Of a stretch of 64,000 nucleotides of DNA, positions 9,375 to 20,829 are shown in pieces. A model generated the notes under the pieces. That model was given only the letters and a program-made list of their open reading frames with translations. It was not told where the DNA came from and did not search any database. The stretch comes from Aureobasidium sp. EXF-3400 (taxonomy: Eukaryota > Ascomycota > Dothideomycetes > Dothideales > Saccotheciaceae): assembly GCA_024195585.1 (NCBI GenBank), contig SWBL01000127.1:62001-126000 (forward strand), in the 5' to 3' direction. How positions within the stretch are numbered: position 1 is the stretch's first letter; each line of letters starts with the position of its first letter. The translations under genes were made by a program, and so were the position numbers.

Positions 9375-9985
9375 CTCTTGATGCCTGCCTATATCCTCAT
9401 TGATGGCATGGGTCCGTCGGAAAGAAGTTCGTTTGCTGTGGGCGATACCCAGCCCAGCGATCTCTTGCAATTCTGAAACTCCGCCTGCCCACTTGCTTTT
9501 CCCAGAATGAGCAATGGATGGCCTTGCCTTTATTGAGCATTATGGAACGCCATAACTACAATGTTTTGTTCTTGGGGAGTTTTCCTTCTTTTCTTTCATT
9601 GCTTTTGTCTTGGCCTTCTCGAACTTGCATAGGTCTAGGCGTTTGTTGTTGCGCGGAGCTCTTGGTTGTACGTATGCGCGGTGTTGGTTCAGTTCTTTCT
9701 TTCTTTCTTGTTGTAGATACTTTGCATATGCAAAAGCCGCAATCTCACAACTGCCCATTCCACGTTCTCTTCTGCATGCATCTCGGCTTCACTGGTGCCA
9801 ATTTGAGATTGGTGCAAATCGATGAGCGAAAGTACCCTTTGCTGGAATAGCATGACGCATTGGAAGTTTTCTCGCATCAAGAATAAGCAGAATTTGAGGC
9901 ACGTGCATGAGCAGATCAAAAACGATAAGAGTGTAAATTGTGGATATCTAGGGTATAGATCCTTGTTACAGTGGACCAACCCCTA
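9375..9985. other. Intergenic region
   Basis: 3' region of the small gene and 3' region of the PQ-loop gene (convergent). T-rich with short chance frames; nothing else seen. Confidence 0.45.
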
Positions 9986-10949
9986 TCAAGAAGTGCTGCG
10001 CGAAGCTTCCAACAAGGGATCCGTCTCTGTAGGCTCGTGCTCGGTATGATCTTGTTCCTTCTCTTTCTGATAGAACATGATGGCCATGACCAGCAATGCT
10101 CCCTGCAGAACACCAGTAACACAGTACACGAACCAAGTACTCCACCCCTCCCAGCCGACCCTCAACCACAGACTGAAAGCAAAAACAAAGGCTCCAGGCA
10201 CTTGAATGAGCATACTTGCGATACTCAGGGACAAGACTTGCTTAGCTTTCCAAGTGGTGTAAAGTTGCGGAATGTATTGAATGGACGAGAGGATTGCGGC
10301 GAGGATGCCGAGGAAGTTTGCCCAGCTGAGAAGGTGGGAAGGCAGGCGATAGAGGAAGAGTGTTGAGATGAGACCAGCAAGGAGGAGAGAGAGCAGAGAT
10401 ACGACGCCGACGATGACAGCGTCGCGCTTGCGAGGAGTGTCCGGAGGGAGGTGCTCGGGCGGTGGGTTTTTGAAGGCATCTCTAGGGAAGAATACCAGGA
10501 AGAGCACCATACTGTGTTTCAGCTGTCAGCATATCCAGAAGGCCAAAAGAAGGGGAGATAGTAGAACTGACATGGTCATGAAGCAGATCCACTGCACGCC
10601 AATCTGCACAACACCCAAAAGTGCAGCACCGCAGGCCTTGCCAGAAATCTCGCGACAACAAGCCATGTCGTGCTGGCTAGTCGGCAGGACTAAGATGTTT
10701 GCAAGGGCGGCGATGGACGATATCGTGCCTAATAGGACCCACCAGGGCGAGAGACCGGCCGAGGTGCCATGCTGAATAATCTTGGCATGTTGTGGGATGT
10801 ACGAGATGAGGATACCGAGCACGAGTTGACTGGTCACGAACAAGTCAGCACCTTGATGGGCATCGTTGACGCCGTGTTAGTTACACCGAGAGAGCGAGCA
10901 CCCAGCCATTTGGCGACGCGAGATGTTCGCAGTACGGGTCTGCCGTCAT
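9986..10949 (-). CDS. PQ-loop repeat membrane protein, 282 aa
   Basis: Three exons, 10885..10949, 10572..10829 and 9986..10511, with introns GTAACT...CCAG and GTCAGT...ACAG; total 849 nt. Two PQ motifs are visible, ISYIPQH at about residue 34 and IQYIPQLYTTWKAKQ at about residue 189, each preceded by hydrophobic helices; in all about seven transmembrane helices, as in the cystinosin/PQLC/SWEET-like superfamily. The C-terminal tail is acidic and contains an E-x(3)-DPLLEA dileucine-like signal, suggesting vacuolar or endosomal location. Fungal relatives transport cationic amino acids or cystine across the vacuole; substrate here is unknown. First exon is short (21 codons), which automatic callers may miss. 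Confidence 0.85.
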
Positions 10950-11154
10950 GATGAAACTAAGCCGCGCTGGCGATTGGCAGATTCTTGAAGATTTCGGATG
11001 ATATTGAAGGTCGAGAGTGTTGAGACAAGGCGATGCGTGATGGGGGTCAGGCGAGATGCGACAAGGTGTCGTTGACCGCAAGATTACGCGACGCGTTCTG
11101 GACCCTGAGCTTGGCGTCGACGTCACAAACCCCTTATTTACACCCTCACCATCC

Positions 11155-11742
11155 ATGAAACCCTCCAGAACCTCTTCCATCACTCTGACCAGCGGCACAA
11201 TCATCACAAAGCCCGGAAAAGGTTGACTCACATAAACTAGTGATATATCGACCATCTGGCACCCACAGCAAGACATAGAAATATCATCCATCCACCGACC
11301 TGTATCAACCCCGAGATGGTACAGATCATTCTGCGTGTTCCTCTTCCCACTACGAAGAACAACTCGAGACTGGCATCTTGTCTGAGCTCCAGGCCCTCGA
11401 AGGCAGCTTCGTCCTTTCCACCTTCGACGAGGACACAGGGATCGCACACGTCGAATCTGGCGCGACTGACGACAACCCGTATGAACGAAATGGATCCCTT
11501 CTCCAAGAATAGGTTGCGGAAGAACAAACACGCATTCTCACTTACCAAATGATTCGTGGTGCAGCTTGGAGGAGGCCTTACTTTGGCTCTAGTCCCTTGG
11601 CTTCCCACGATGGACTGATGAATTCGACCAAGAGGTCGCGTGCTTCGGGCGAATCGTACAGCTTGCAGATCTGGGATAGTAGTTGCTCGTGCGCCTGAAC
11701 TCGCGGCAGTGCCGCCCAAGCAGCGCCCGAGTTGGATGTCAT
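11155..11742. other. Unresolved coding-like segment, possible split small gene
   Basis: Minus strand: an ATG at 11742 opens a protein-like exon to 11582 (about 53 codons: MTSNSGAAW..., ...FISPSWEAKGLEP) that ends at a GTAAGG donor. The continuation is unclear; candidate acceptors at about 11500 and 11470 lead to different frames. The plus strand also has an acidic frame ending NPYERNGSLLQE at about 11510. I cannot choose between them and do not recognise a family. Confidence 0.3.
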
Positions 11743-12670
11743 GAAGCAAGTGAGAACCTACTTGCCGTCAGCTGGGCTGCTGCTGTCTCTGATCACAGAG
11801 AAAGGTCCCCCGAGTGATTGAGTCAGCCCACAATGGCTCTTCTCAGCGCCGCCACTGCCGATGAGCAAAATGCGTCATCGCCTCTCGAAACTCTGGTTAG
11901 CAGCGGGCATTATCAATGTTTGTTGCAAAATAGATCTGCTTGCGTGGATGGTAAAAGAAGCAGGGAAAGTTGTGGCCTGCAAACAAAGAGTCAAGCAGTG
12001 GGACTCTTATATGTCGAGCGTGTGTGATTCATCTCTCCTGGGCTTCTCTGCTGTTGCTACTGTAACATAATGCTTATCATTGCGGAGTAGTGGGGCAAGG
12101 TTCTTATCAGTTCTCTAAGAGGCAAGTTATCGTGATTGTGCAGGATCCATCTGCTATCTGCCTGTTGGCCTTATCAAGAAGCTTGCATCGATTCCAGCTC
12201 GATAGTGGTGTGACTGGTACCGCCAGCCCATGAGGGAAGATAAGCACCCACGGCGAGAGATCGCCGCCTGATAGGCGGACTGAGCATGTCCAGGACTTCT
12301 TTCCCCGCACCTGGCTTTAGGGATGGTCAAATATCTGTCTTCTCATGAATCTTCTTGAGACACCTTGCGGACACCTTTCTTCGGCTACGATTGTTTGCTA
12401 AGATGGTTGACGGAAGCGCCGCCGTATTGCCAGTTCTGACCATAGCCGAGATAATGGAACAAGAGACCAAAAACTGCCCCGAGTCTGTCGAGGTTTGCAG
12501 ATTAGTCCAGGCATCATAAAACCGATGGGCTGACGCAGAGCATTCAGAGTATTCCAACCATGGAGCAGCCGACATGTTAACATAGATACTTCCTTAACAA
12601 TAGTAGAACAAACGGACGACCATTGACTAAGGAGGCAGACTACATGACAATGAGCGAGCTACGCTCGGAA
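11743..12670. other. Gene-poor region
   Basis: No intact gene seen. A stretch near 12215..12290 on the plus strand (TGTASP-stop-GKISTHGERSP) might be further remains of the FMN dehydrogenase relic downstream, but the match is weak. Confidence 0.35.
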
Positions 12671-12689
12671 ACATTTCAATCTCCCCATC

Positions 12690-13101
12690 TGGGTCAAAGG
12701 AGTACATACTCCAGAGGATGTTGCTCTAGCCATTTCTCACGGCGCGAATGGAGTCATTATATCAAACCATGGAGGACGTCAGCTCGACAGCGTCCCTGCG
12801 ACACTTGATACACTTCGAATTTGCACTCCGTTGCATTCCGATTGCCGTAGCTGGAAAAATTCGCTGTGGTACCGATGTGTTCACAGAAAGCTATTGCTTT
12901 GAGAGCCGATTCCTGCTTCGCTGGAAGACTGCCCATCTGGGGCTTAGCTGTGAGCAAAATTTCCCCTTGACGATTCGCAAATATGCTAGATTTGAGTCGA
13001 TCGCTGACGTGTTCGATCAGTTCAACGGGCAACAAGGCGTCGGATTGGTTTTGCAAATCATGTTGGATGCGTTCAAACTGCGCATGGGTCTGACCGGGTA
13101 A
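12690..13101 (+). pseudogene. Relic of an FMN-dependent alpha-hydroxyacid dehydrogenase (lactate/glycolate oxidase family), C-terminal part
   Basis: Family blocks occur in order but in three frames. First [19 protein letters not shown] and [20 protein letters not shown], the FMN-binding Lys and the catalytic His-Gly-Gly-Arg of the family. Then KIRCGTDVF (family: GIRRGTDVF), then [20 protein letters not shown] in another frame, and finally NGQQGVGLVLQIMLDAFKLRMGLTG. An extra stretch of about 60 nt lies between the last two blocks. The N-terminal two thirds is missing or unrecognisable. Clearly non-functional. Confidence 0.8.
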
Positions 13102-13850
13102 GGATGAGACAGATACTTTGGCTCTGTAAACACTCGACATACAGTCTGCTAACACCAGCGTTCCAGATGCAAGACTGTGGCTGAGATCAATAGGAGTCAT
13201 TTGGCTGTCCTTGATTCCAACAGTCTGCTTGCTAAGCTGTAAAGCCATAGATAATATTGAAAGAATGTGTTTCTTCCAACCCAGCATGCAGAGCCAACTG
13301 GCCGAAGATTTGTGACTGGTTAACAAATAGATACAGCATCTATCATATTTACCAGAAGTGATCAGAGATGGCGAGCCCCATCTTCAAACACGATAGAGAT
13401 TGATCCTATCTCACTCAACGCCAACGACTGTTTCACAGCGGTCTTCGAGTATGCTTGACCAGTTGACGAGCTACTGCTTCACATCGCAGGCAATACCGTC
13501 TCGACACACTACTGCTAGCTTGCAGAAGTCAAAGATTTTTTGTCACAAGAGAACAAGAGCATCTGATTGGAAGTGCGGCCACACAATCTTATCTCCCACG
13601 ATAGGCAAGTGTCAGCACCCTTACAAGGATCACATACGCCTGCCAAGCTAATGCTTGGCCTATCTACCCTGCGAAAGACATCCAGATAATGGACATAAGG
13701 AAGGATCCAATGTGTATTTATGTGAGCTGGTTGTTTGGTTTTATTAAGCTGCGATTCCTCGAATGATGCTGCCCAGATTTGAGTTTCTTGCTTGTCCACC
13801 AACTTTCTATCTTAACAATAGCTTTAATCATCCTTTGAAATTCTGCTGCT
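13102..13850. other. Intergenic region, promoter of the permease
   Basis: No coding frame with protein-like character. A 61-codon frame on the minus strand around 13100..13326 is a shadow. Confidence 0.45.
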
Positions 13851-15611
13851 ATGGACGACAAAAAAAATCCCGAAAATATCACCGCCAATGTCGCCAAAGA
13901 ATGCCCGATCGAACATGGGCAAGTCGAGGAGTTCCCGATCGGCTGCAGGCCTTACGGCAAAAGCACACGACGGGCCATGCGCCCGCGTCACATCCAGATG
14001 ATGGCAATCTCTGGTGCTATAGGCACAGGCCTGTTCATCGGGTCGGGTCAAGCGCTCGCTCGTGCTGGGCCTGGTGGCTTGTTCCTGGGCTATTCCATCT
14101 ATGCCGTACTCACATGGTCCACGTTCAACGCCATGGGTGAAATGGTTTCTTGGCTGCCTGTGGACGGCGCCTTTGTCGTCTATGCACATGCATACCTTGA
14201 TGAAGCTTGGGCTTTTGCTATCGGGGTGCTGTATACTGTAAACAATGCACTGCTGGTCGCTAGTGAGATCTCGGCTGTTTGTTCTCTGATAGGATATTGG
14301 AATCAATCTATCAACAGCGGTGTGTAGAATCACACTACTTGAATTCTGGCGATTGAGGCTCACAGAACTGACATGAGGTTATAGGTGTTTGGGTGGCAAT
14401 TATCACGTCCTCCATGCTGGTATTAAATGCTTCAGGTGCACGCATCTATGGTGAGGGGGAATTCTACTTCTCGATATTCAAGGTACTGCTGATCCTCGGT
14501 CTCATCGTCATGACTTGTGAGTAGTACCTTCTGCCTATCCATCACCATGTCCGTAATAACAAGCTGTAACACAGTCATTCTCATGGTTGGCGGTAACCCA
14601 TCGCACTGGGCGTTTGGTTTCACTTTCTGGAACAAACCTGGTTCATTCGCTGAATACATCGTAAGCGGAACCACTGGTCGGTTTCTGGGTTTCTGGTCTG
14701 TTTTCGTTCAGGCTGCCTTTGCTTTCGGTGGACCCGACTTTGTCGCTCTGACAGCTGGCGAGGCACAAAGTCCGCGGCGTGTGATGCCGCGGGTGTTCAG
14801 TCGCGTCATCTACCGACTGGTCATCTTCTACGTTCTTGGTGTGCTCTGCGTAGGCATTCTCGTTCCTTACGATGATCCTGCACTCACTTCCGGAGCCAAG
14901 GGAGCTGGATCATCGCCTTTTGTCATTGGAGTCACTAGACTGGGCATCACTGGTTTGCCATCCTTGATCAATGCCATCCTTATAACATCGGCTTGGTCGT
15001 GTGGAATCGAAATCTTCTATGCCGCTTCTCGTTCTGCGTACGCGATGGCGATTGGCGGCTATGCTCCATCATTCTTGTTGACTACATGGCGTGGAGTCCC
15101 CATCTACTGTGTCCTCGGAGTCTGGCTTGTATCCCTTATCTCGTTCATGACCGCGTCCAACGGCGCACTGGTTGTCTTCAAATGGCTCACCAGTATCGTC
15201 GGCGCAGGCAATCTGGTCATTTACTTTGTGTTTCACATCATTTACATCCGCTTCCGCCGCGCACAAATGGCACAAGGTATCACCGATGAGCAACGCCCAT
15301 GGTTCCGCCGCCACCAATACTACTATTCCTATGCTTCTGCATTCCTGTATGGTGTCATTGTGCTTACCAATGGTTTTGAAGTCTTCATCCATGGTGAATG
15401 GTCAATTTCCGATTTCATCTTTGCTTATTTTGCTCTTGCGCTTTTTGTTGTCGCGCTTGCTGGTTTCAAACTTGTCAAACATCCTAAGATGGCTCCTCTT
15501 GCGAAAGTCAACTTGATGGCTGGTCGCAGTCCTGAGGATTGGGAGGACGAATCAACAGAGCCTGAGCCTGTTACACGTGCCGGAAGATTCAATCGTTGGC
15601 TGTGGGGTTAG
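13851..15611 (+). CDS. Amino-acid permease (APC superfamily, YAT family), 545 aa
   Basis: Exons 13851..14319, 14385..14516 and 14575..15611; introns GTGTGT...ATAG and GTGAGT...ACAG, total 546 codons. The N-terminus is hydrophilic, then RHIQMMAISGAIGTGLFIGSG, the signature first helix of yeast-type amino-acid permeases, follows at about residues 46-67. Further family marks are GEMVSWLPVDGAF, the GPDFVALTAGEAQSPRRVMPR loop and FYAASRSAYAMA. About twelve helices. The C-terminus is acidic and ends in RWLWG. The carrier is expected in the plasma membrane, importing amino acids with protons. Substrate class is not readable. Intact, good start in GCTATGG context. Confidence 0.93.
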
Positions 15612-16134
15612 AACATTGTGTAAGCATCTAACTGATGACAATGTACAGCAAGGCATGCTTCACAACACCAGACTCGAGGTTCGCTGGACGATGACCGCGA
15701 TACTGATCCCTTTTCTCATGTTATCTTCTCTCTTCGTCGTGATCGATGCTAGGAGGTCACTTGTTCTGTCATGCAATCTGAATGTAGAACTTCTGACGCA
15801 AGTCGATTCATTTCCATCGATAGGGGCTTTATATCGTTGTATTCGTGTTGTTCACATTTTCCGCGCCTTCATTTTCCCACCATTGACTTCACAGCTCGTG
15901 CAACTCTTCAACTTTCACAGACGTTCTTCATACGATGGCAGTGTGAAAACTATGCGAGTTTTCTCCGCCGCATCTTTCACTCTCCTCCATCCGTGTTCTG
16001 CATTTTCCGTACCTTCTTCCTACATCCCACTGCCGTCTCCGCCTCCTCCTCGTCGCGAAAATCTCTCCTGCATCTTTCCACCAACTACACAAGCACTTTC
16101 TCTCGACCTGCAACACTGCAAATAACCCACAACA
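15612..16134. other. Intergenic region with long pyrimidine-rich leader
   Basis: From about 15830 the plus strand is strongly C/T-rich (ctcctcctcgtcgcg, tctctcctgcatctttcc), as in promoters and 5' UTRs of fungal housekeeping genes; it leads into the small gene at 16135. Confidence 0.5.
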
Positions 16135-16524
16135 ATGCTCAAATCAATCTTGAAACCCTACTGGTCTTCCTCCTCCACTTCAAGCACCTCTGACCTTCTT
16201 GGCCAACGCACTCAAATCCTCGGTTCGCTCTTGTCTCCTCTAGGCGCCGAATCAAACAACTAACCTCACTCTGTGCACGCAGAAAACTATCGTTACTTGC
16301 AGCCAGAGCAGCAGGATGTCATGCTCATCACATCAAGCTATCAAGGCAGATATGCCGCCCACATCGTCCAACACCCAAAGGACGGCGGCAAGAGACTTCT
16401 AAGCAGCAAGTTTTGCATGAGTAGAAACAAGGCCATGGAGAATTTGCTGGAGGTCACCGAGGAAAGTGTTTACAAAAAACTGCATGGCTATGGAAACTTG
16501 AGGGTGCAGGAGGTGAGGAAGTGA
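16135..16524 (+). CDS. Hypothetical 109-aa protein
   Basis: Exons 16135..16222 and 16283..16524, intron 60 nt (GTTCGC...ACGCAG), sum 110 codons. Start in ACAACAATG context after a pyrimidine-rich leader. Polar, with the motif IVQHPKDGGKRLLSSKFCMSR in the centre and a basic C-terminus. No signal peptide or TM helix. Family not recognised. Confidence 0.6.
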
Positions 16525-17874
16525 GACAGTGTGGAAGTCATGAAGAAAGAAGTGAGGGGGCGGAGGGATGAGGGATGGAAAGGCAAGCGAGCGTTGGGTT
16601 TTGTAAGGCGATCGCTCGAATGCGCTTGGTGACTTCTAGGAAGCAGTGCAGCGAAATCAAGCTACTTGTCTTCGTATTCTACTCTTTGTGGTCTCTCACT
16701 AAAGCAAAGTGGGACAATGTGGGAATAATTTGAGGTTTCGGGTATTCTTTGACCATCCGAACACAACTCAATGATATTATAATACAGGAATATACCTGCA
16801 ACCCATATCCAACTCTTCTCAAGAATCCCAGCAGAGCGAAGTTAGATTCACCTCCGAGTCATTCAAGGAGAATCTGAAAAAGCGATTATTTCGACGCCGC
16901 CAATTCCGTTCGCGCATCTGATCCATGGCCCAACTACGGGCCAGACTCTCAACCCATGCTGGTGTTGAACTTCAGCCGTGTTGGAGTGCGCCACCACTGA
17001 GTGGTATCCAAGGGGGCCCGTCGAGAATCCCATATCAGCAATCAAGATGCCAAATTTTGTTCTGATCCGATGTCCCAAAACGCACGTTGCGCTCGCGACG
17101 CCAGATCGAGTGTGTGCGCCAGGTCTTCCCTTTGACGTTCTTATCGCAGATGTCGAATTGGAAAGACGAGTACGTCTCATAGTCAAGGAAAGCGCACAGA
17201 GCATTTGGATGCCATGTAGGACCTTTGGCATTTGACTGATTTCCATTCAATCTTCGTTCGATCAGACATTGAGCCAGAGTCTTATCAGGCTCTTCTCTGG
17301 CCAGCGTCCAATACCACCAAGGTTTCGGGGAACTTTGCAGCACGCCACATCACATCTCCTCTCTTTCTTCCAAATATTGAGCATCAAGGCTCAATATTCA
17401 GTGGTTAAGCAAAAGTGGTCCCTACGAAAATTTGCAATGCAACATGGCAATCAGGACATGGTTACCAAGAAACATGATCGTCTGAAGACTCTGCTCATGG
17501 CCGAAACACACCCTTCCCTCACTTTCCTCAATCCCCCCATTTTCCTGAATTCCCTCGCTTTCCTCAAGATTGAAGGTAATGCCGGCAGCGCCTACATTTG
17601 TCAAGTGGAGGACGATAACTCGAGTTTCATCATATTATAGATGTGCGACTGGGGGGTCCCTCGCAGTGGGTTACTTGCTTTGTATCATATGGTCATCAGG
17701 AATGTAAGCTTCCACGCCCGGTAGCGAAAAAAATCCAGCCTTCCGCATTCGGAAGTCACAACTCAACTCTGCCTGGAGTGTAGCCTGGCATGAATTAACA
17801 AATCAATACTCTTCACTCTATCATTCCTTCTGAACACAAGTGATTCGTGCCTAACAACAAGTATCATAGAAAGT
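16525..17874. other. Region without a firm gene; possible decayed minus-strand coding segment at 16863..17330
   Basis: On the minus strand two protein-like stretches lie end to end in different frames: LCAFLDYETYSSFQFDICD with a WRTHSIWRRERNVRFG region (about 17040..17260), then MGFSTGPLGYHSVVAHSNT and following (about 16870..17035). Together they could be one frameshifted gene; no family recognised. A perfect 10-bp inverted repeat (AATATTGAGC, loop 6) is at 17373..17398. The rest is promoter sequence of the next gene. Confidence 0.35.
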
Positions 17875-19402
17875 ATGGCATATTGGTCCAGCACAAATTT
17901 CGACCAATACACGGAACACGATTCGTGGAATGTAAAGCCGCGATGGCAGGAACTCGCCGAGATCTCCTCATCTTTCTCTTTTGCTGCGAAAACGCCAACT
18001 CTAGATATCGAGAGTATGAGTTCTACTCCTGATCACGCCGATAGTGATCCTCAGTATCGAACAAGAAGAGGACTCCAGCTCCTTCGCGAAAACAATGCCA
18101 CAGGACTAGGCGCCTCTCGGTCCCGTTTGCGGTCGCGACCTGGAAGACTGTCCACGAGGATGGTCAGGACACCTTCGAGGAGCAGACAACGCAGCAAGTC
18201 GGTTCTGGGTCGTGCGTACTCATACGCCATATCGAAGCAGAACACGTTTCTGATGCTGTTGGCTTTGGTGAATATTCTCCTGTCTTGGTTCGGGTATGGT
18301 GTCTTCTCTTACTCTGGACCATTTGTGCGGTCTATTGTGGGAAGGGTCTGGACGCCACAAAACGATTCTCTCGAGGCCCATATTAGGCATAACTTGTGTC
18401 GGATACCTCTGGTGCCTAAATTATTGCATTGTAGCGGGCCTACTGGGATAGAAAGGGTATCACGGAATCAATCCATTCAAACAGCTCTGCCAGGAATCGC
18501 AGTCGCTCTGTCGAAAAATCCCGAGGCTGTTGACGGAATACTGGATGCACTAGAGGAAATCAAGAAACACTTGAGTATCTTGCAACCAAACACATCTCCT
18601 TGGTGGATGCAAAACAATCACAAGAAAGAGATCTGCACTCATGCAGAAAACAACCGAGCTGGAGGATCAAGTCATAAAGTGGGATGCTTACAGAGATATC
18701 CTGCTTGATGGCATGAGTCGCCGTCTCAATGGTCTTGCTCTCACGGACTGGTGGAGAAGAAAGTTATCCCCTAGAAGACTGGTGTTTTCGACGTGGCATC
18801 GTGATATCAAGTCGAAAACCCAGATCCAGAAAGCTGTCTTGGAGATTCTCGAAGCTGTCGTGACAGTGCTGGATATCATGCGCCAGGAGCTTGAGGTCAT
18901 GCAAGAGTCTGCAAGTGTGTTGTCTGAGAAGATGGATGTGTTTACGTATCATGCAGGAGAAAGAAATACTGGACAGATATCCTTGGTTGGGAGATTCGTA
19001 TCATGGTCTTTACCTTTCGCCAAAACTCCAAAAACCAAACATCGCACCAAAACCGAAGAGTTAAATCTTCTCGACAAAGCCCAGAGTATTCATCCACAGC
19101 TTCAAGCCTTGCATGCATCGATAGAGAAAGCCCACCACTCGGCTTTGACTGCCAGCACACTGATCATCTCACCCACCGAATCATGGTTGAAATCATTGGG
19201 TCGGAAGGTTGGGAGATCCGAAAAGGCAGGGAATTATTTCAAAGATGTGATGCTTGGAATCTTAGACACATGCAATCTCTCATTGAAGCTGATAGAGCAG
19301 AAGATGGATCAGAGGGAGGACAGGAAGATGGTACGATGGGATGTTGTATTGGAGGCCGAACGCAACCTCCGACCGAAAAACTACTGGAAACCAGGTCGTT
19401 GA
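17875..19402 (+). CDS. Hypothetical membrane protein with basic region and helical C-terminus; apparent frameshift
   Basis: Two overlapping frames form one gene: residues 1 to about 245 from 17875, then a second frame from about 18635 to the stop at 19402. First part: acidic/polar N-terminus, an Arg/Ser-rich stretch (SRSRLRSRPG, PSRSRQRSKS) at residues 80-110, and one transmembrane helix (FLMLLALVNILLSWFGYGVF) at about 125-145. Second part: long amphipathic helices likely to form coiled coils (QKAVLEILEAVVTVLDIMRQ and following). The break falls at 18590..18640 and no GT-AG intron of normal size restores the frame, so it is a one-base lesion or error. Total about 500 residues. Possible nuclear-envelope or ER tether by architecture only. 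Confidence 0.6.
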
Positions 19403-19863
19403 CTAGACTTTGGATATGGGATAGGCATATCGGTGTTATAGATGATCTGTGTTTTATGAATATGAATTCTTTTGACTTTTCTTGCATCCACGAAGATACA
19501 AGACCTCATGATTTAGTATGTGATTTCTCCTATTATGTTCTTCTTTCTTTTCCTAGAGTCGTGTTCGTTGAATCCAGACACTGAGCGGAGGTCTAGCGAA
19601 GTCTTATCAGAGGTGTCATCTGTATTGTGTATCTTTGATGTCCCCATAGGAGATTAACACCAATTAAAGAAATTGCAAGACGCAAGTGGTCGATGATTTC
19701 TCATGTCTCACAACATTGCTTAGATCAGGTAATCAATCTCTGCTTGTTCTAGGTGGAGGAAAACTACTTGTTGGCAGTAGTTCCACTGATATGGGGGCTT
19801 CGTTTACCTCTCTTGGTATCAAGAATGATAGTATAACCTTGGCTTCCCTCTCCTTAGGTAAGC
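19403..19863. other. Intergenic region
   Basis: Nothing recognised; the frame at 19686..19886 is low-complexity and unlikely to be coding. Confidence 0.45.
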
Positions 19864-20829
19864 TGCTGTTGGCGTTGGTTGTTTGAGCTTCGGCAATCCT
19901 AAATGTCGCTACAAATGGGCTGTCGAAGAGGCCGAAGCTTTACCTTTCCTCCAACACTGCTACGCTTCCGATTTGAATTTCTTTGACACGGCCAACGTAT
20001 ATTCAAATCGCGAATCCGAGGTGATCCTGGGAAAGACCATCAAACAACACAATTAGAACCGCCATGCCATCTTCTTGCACCTGTTGGTTTCGGTCTCGAG
20101 GAATCGCTCTTCATGTCGGAGGAAGAGAAGAATGACAGGGGATATGTCAACCGATACGGCCTTCCTCGCAAACACATTGCTGGAAGCGTGGAAAATAGTC
20201 TGAAGAAATTGGATCTCGACTACACCGACCTGCTTCAGATCCATCGCTTCGACCCAGACTCCCCAGTCAAGGAAACAATGGAAGCTCTCCATGATATGGT
20301 GAAGTCTGGCAAGGTTCGCTACATTGGCGCTTCCTCCATGCGTGCTCACCAGCTGCTCGCATGCATGGCTGGACCGAGTTCATCTTTATGCAGAACCTCT
20401 ACAATGCCATCTACAGAGAAGAAGAGCGCGGGATGTATCCTTCGTGCCAGGAGTTTGCCATGGGAGGTATACCTTGGAGTCCCGTAGCCATGGGTTTCCT
20501 GACTCGTCCTTGAGGGGCTTTCGGTGAGACCACGAGAGGCAAACCCCACGGCCAGGGTTCTCTATGGACAACCCATGACTGATGCCGACAAGAAGATCAA
20601 TAAGAACATTGAGGAGATTGCAGAGACAGGAGGATTTTCCATGGCCGTGATTGCCATTGCATATGTGCAATCCAAGCCATTCATCAGTGTACCAATCCTG
20701 AGTCTGAACTCGATCAAGAGGGTTGATGCAGCGATCGAGGCTTGTGAGTTGAGGTCATCTGCTGAAGAAGTCAAGAGCATCGATGATTTGTATGTGCCTA
20801 GGAATGTCATCATCACCGGACAGTCATGA
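19864..20829 (+). pseudogene. Aldo-keto reductase relic (YakC/ARA-type AKR)
   Basis: The family order is intact but the frame is not. GVGCLSFGNPK and DLNFFDTANVYSNRESEVILG (catalytic Asp and Tyr) lie at 19864..20055 and end at TAG 20055. In the next frame come GYVNRYGLPRKHIAGSVENS, DLDYTDLLQIHRFD (active-site His) and VRYIGASSM. After a deletion EFIFMQNLYNAIYREEERGM and GGIPWSPVAMGFLTRP appear in a third frame and stop at TGA where Trp is expected. The last frame holds SMAVIAIAYVQSK to the end. At least two frameshifts, two stops and a deletion: dead gene. Confidence 0.85.

Noticed and set aside
10881..11531. 216-codon minus-strand frame upstream of the PQ-loop gene
   Set aside because: Composition is not protein-like over most of its length and it overlaps the first exon of the PQ-loop gene in the same frame by chance; spliced structure of that gene explains the real part.
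12757..13326. 189-codon minus-strand frame
   Set aside because: It is opposite the FMN dehydrogenase relic, whose family blocks are unmistakable on the plus strand.
17269..17640. 123-codon plus-strand frame
   Set aside because: Low-information sequence; alternative minus-strand stretch in the same place is more protein-like but also not certain.
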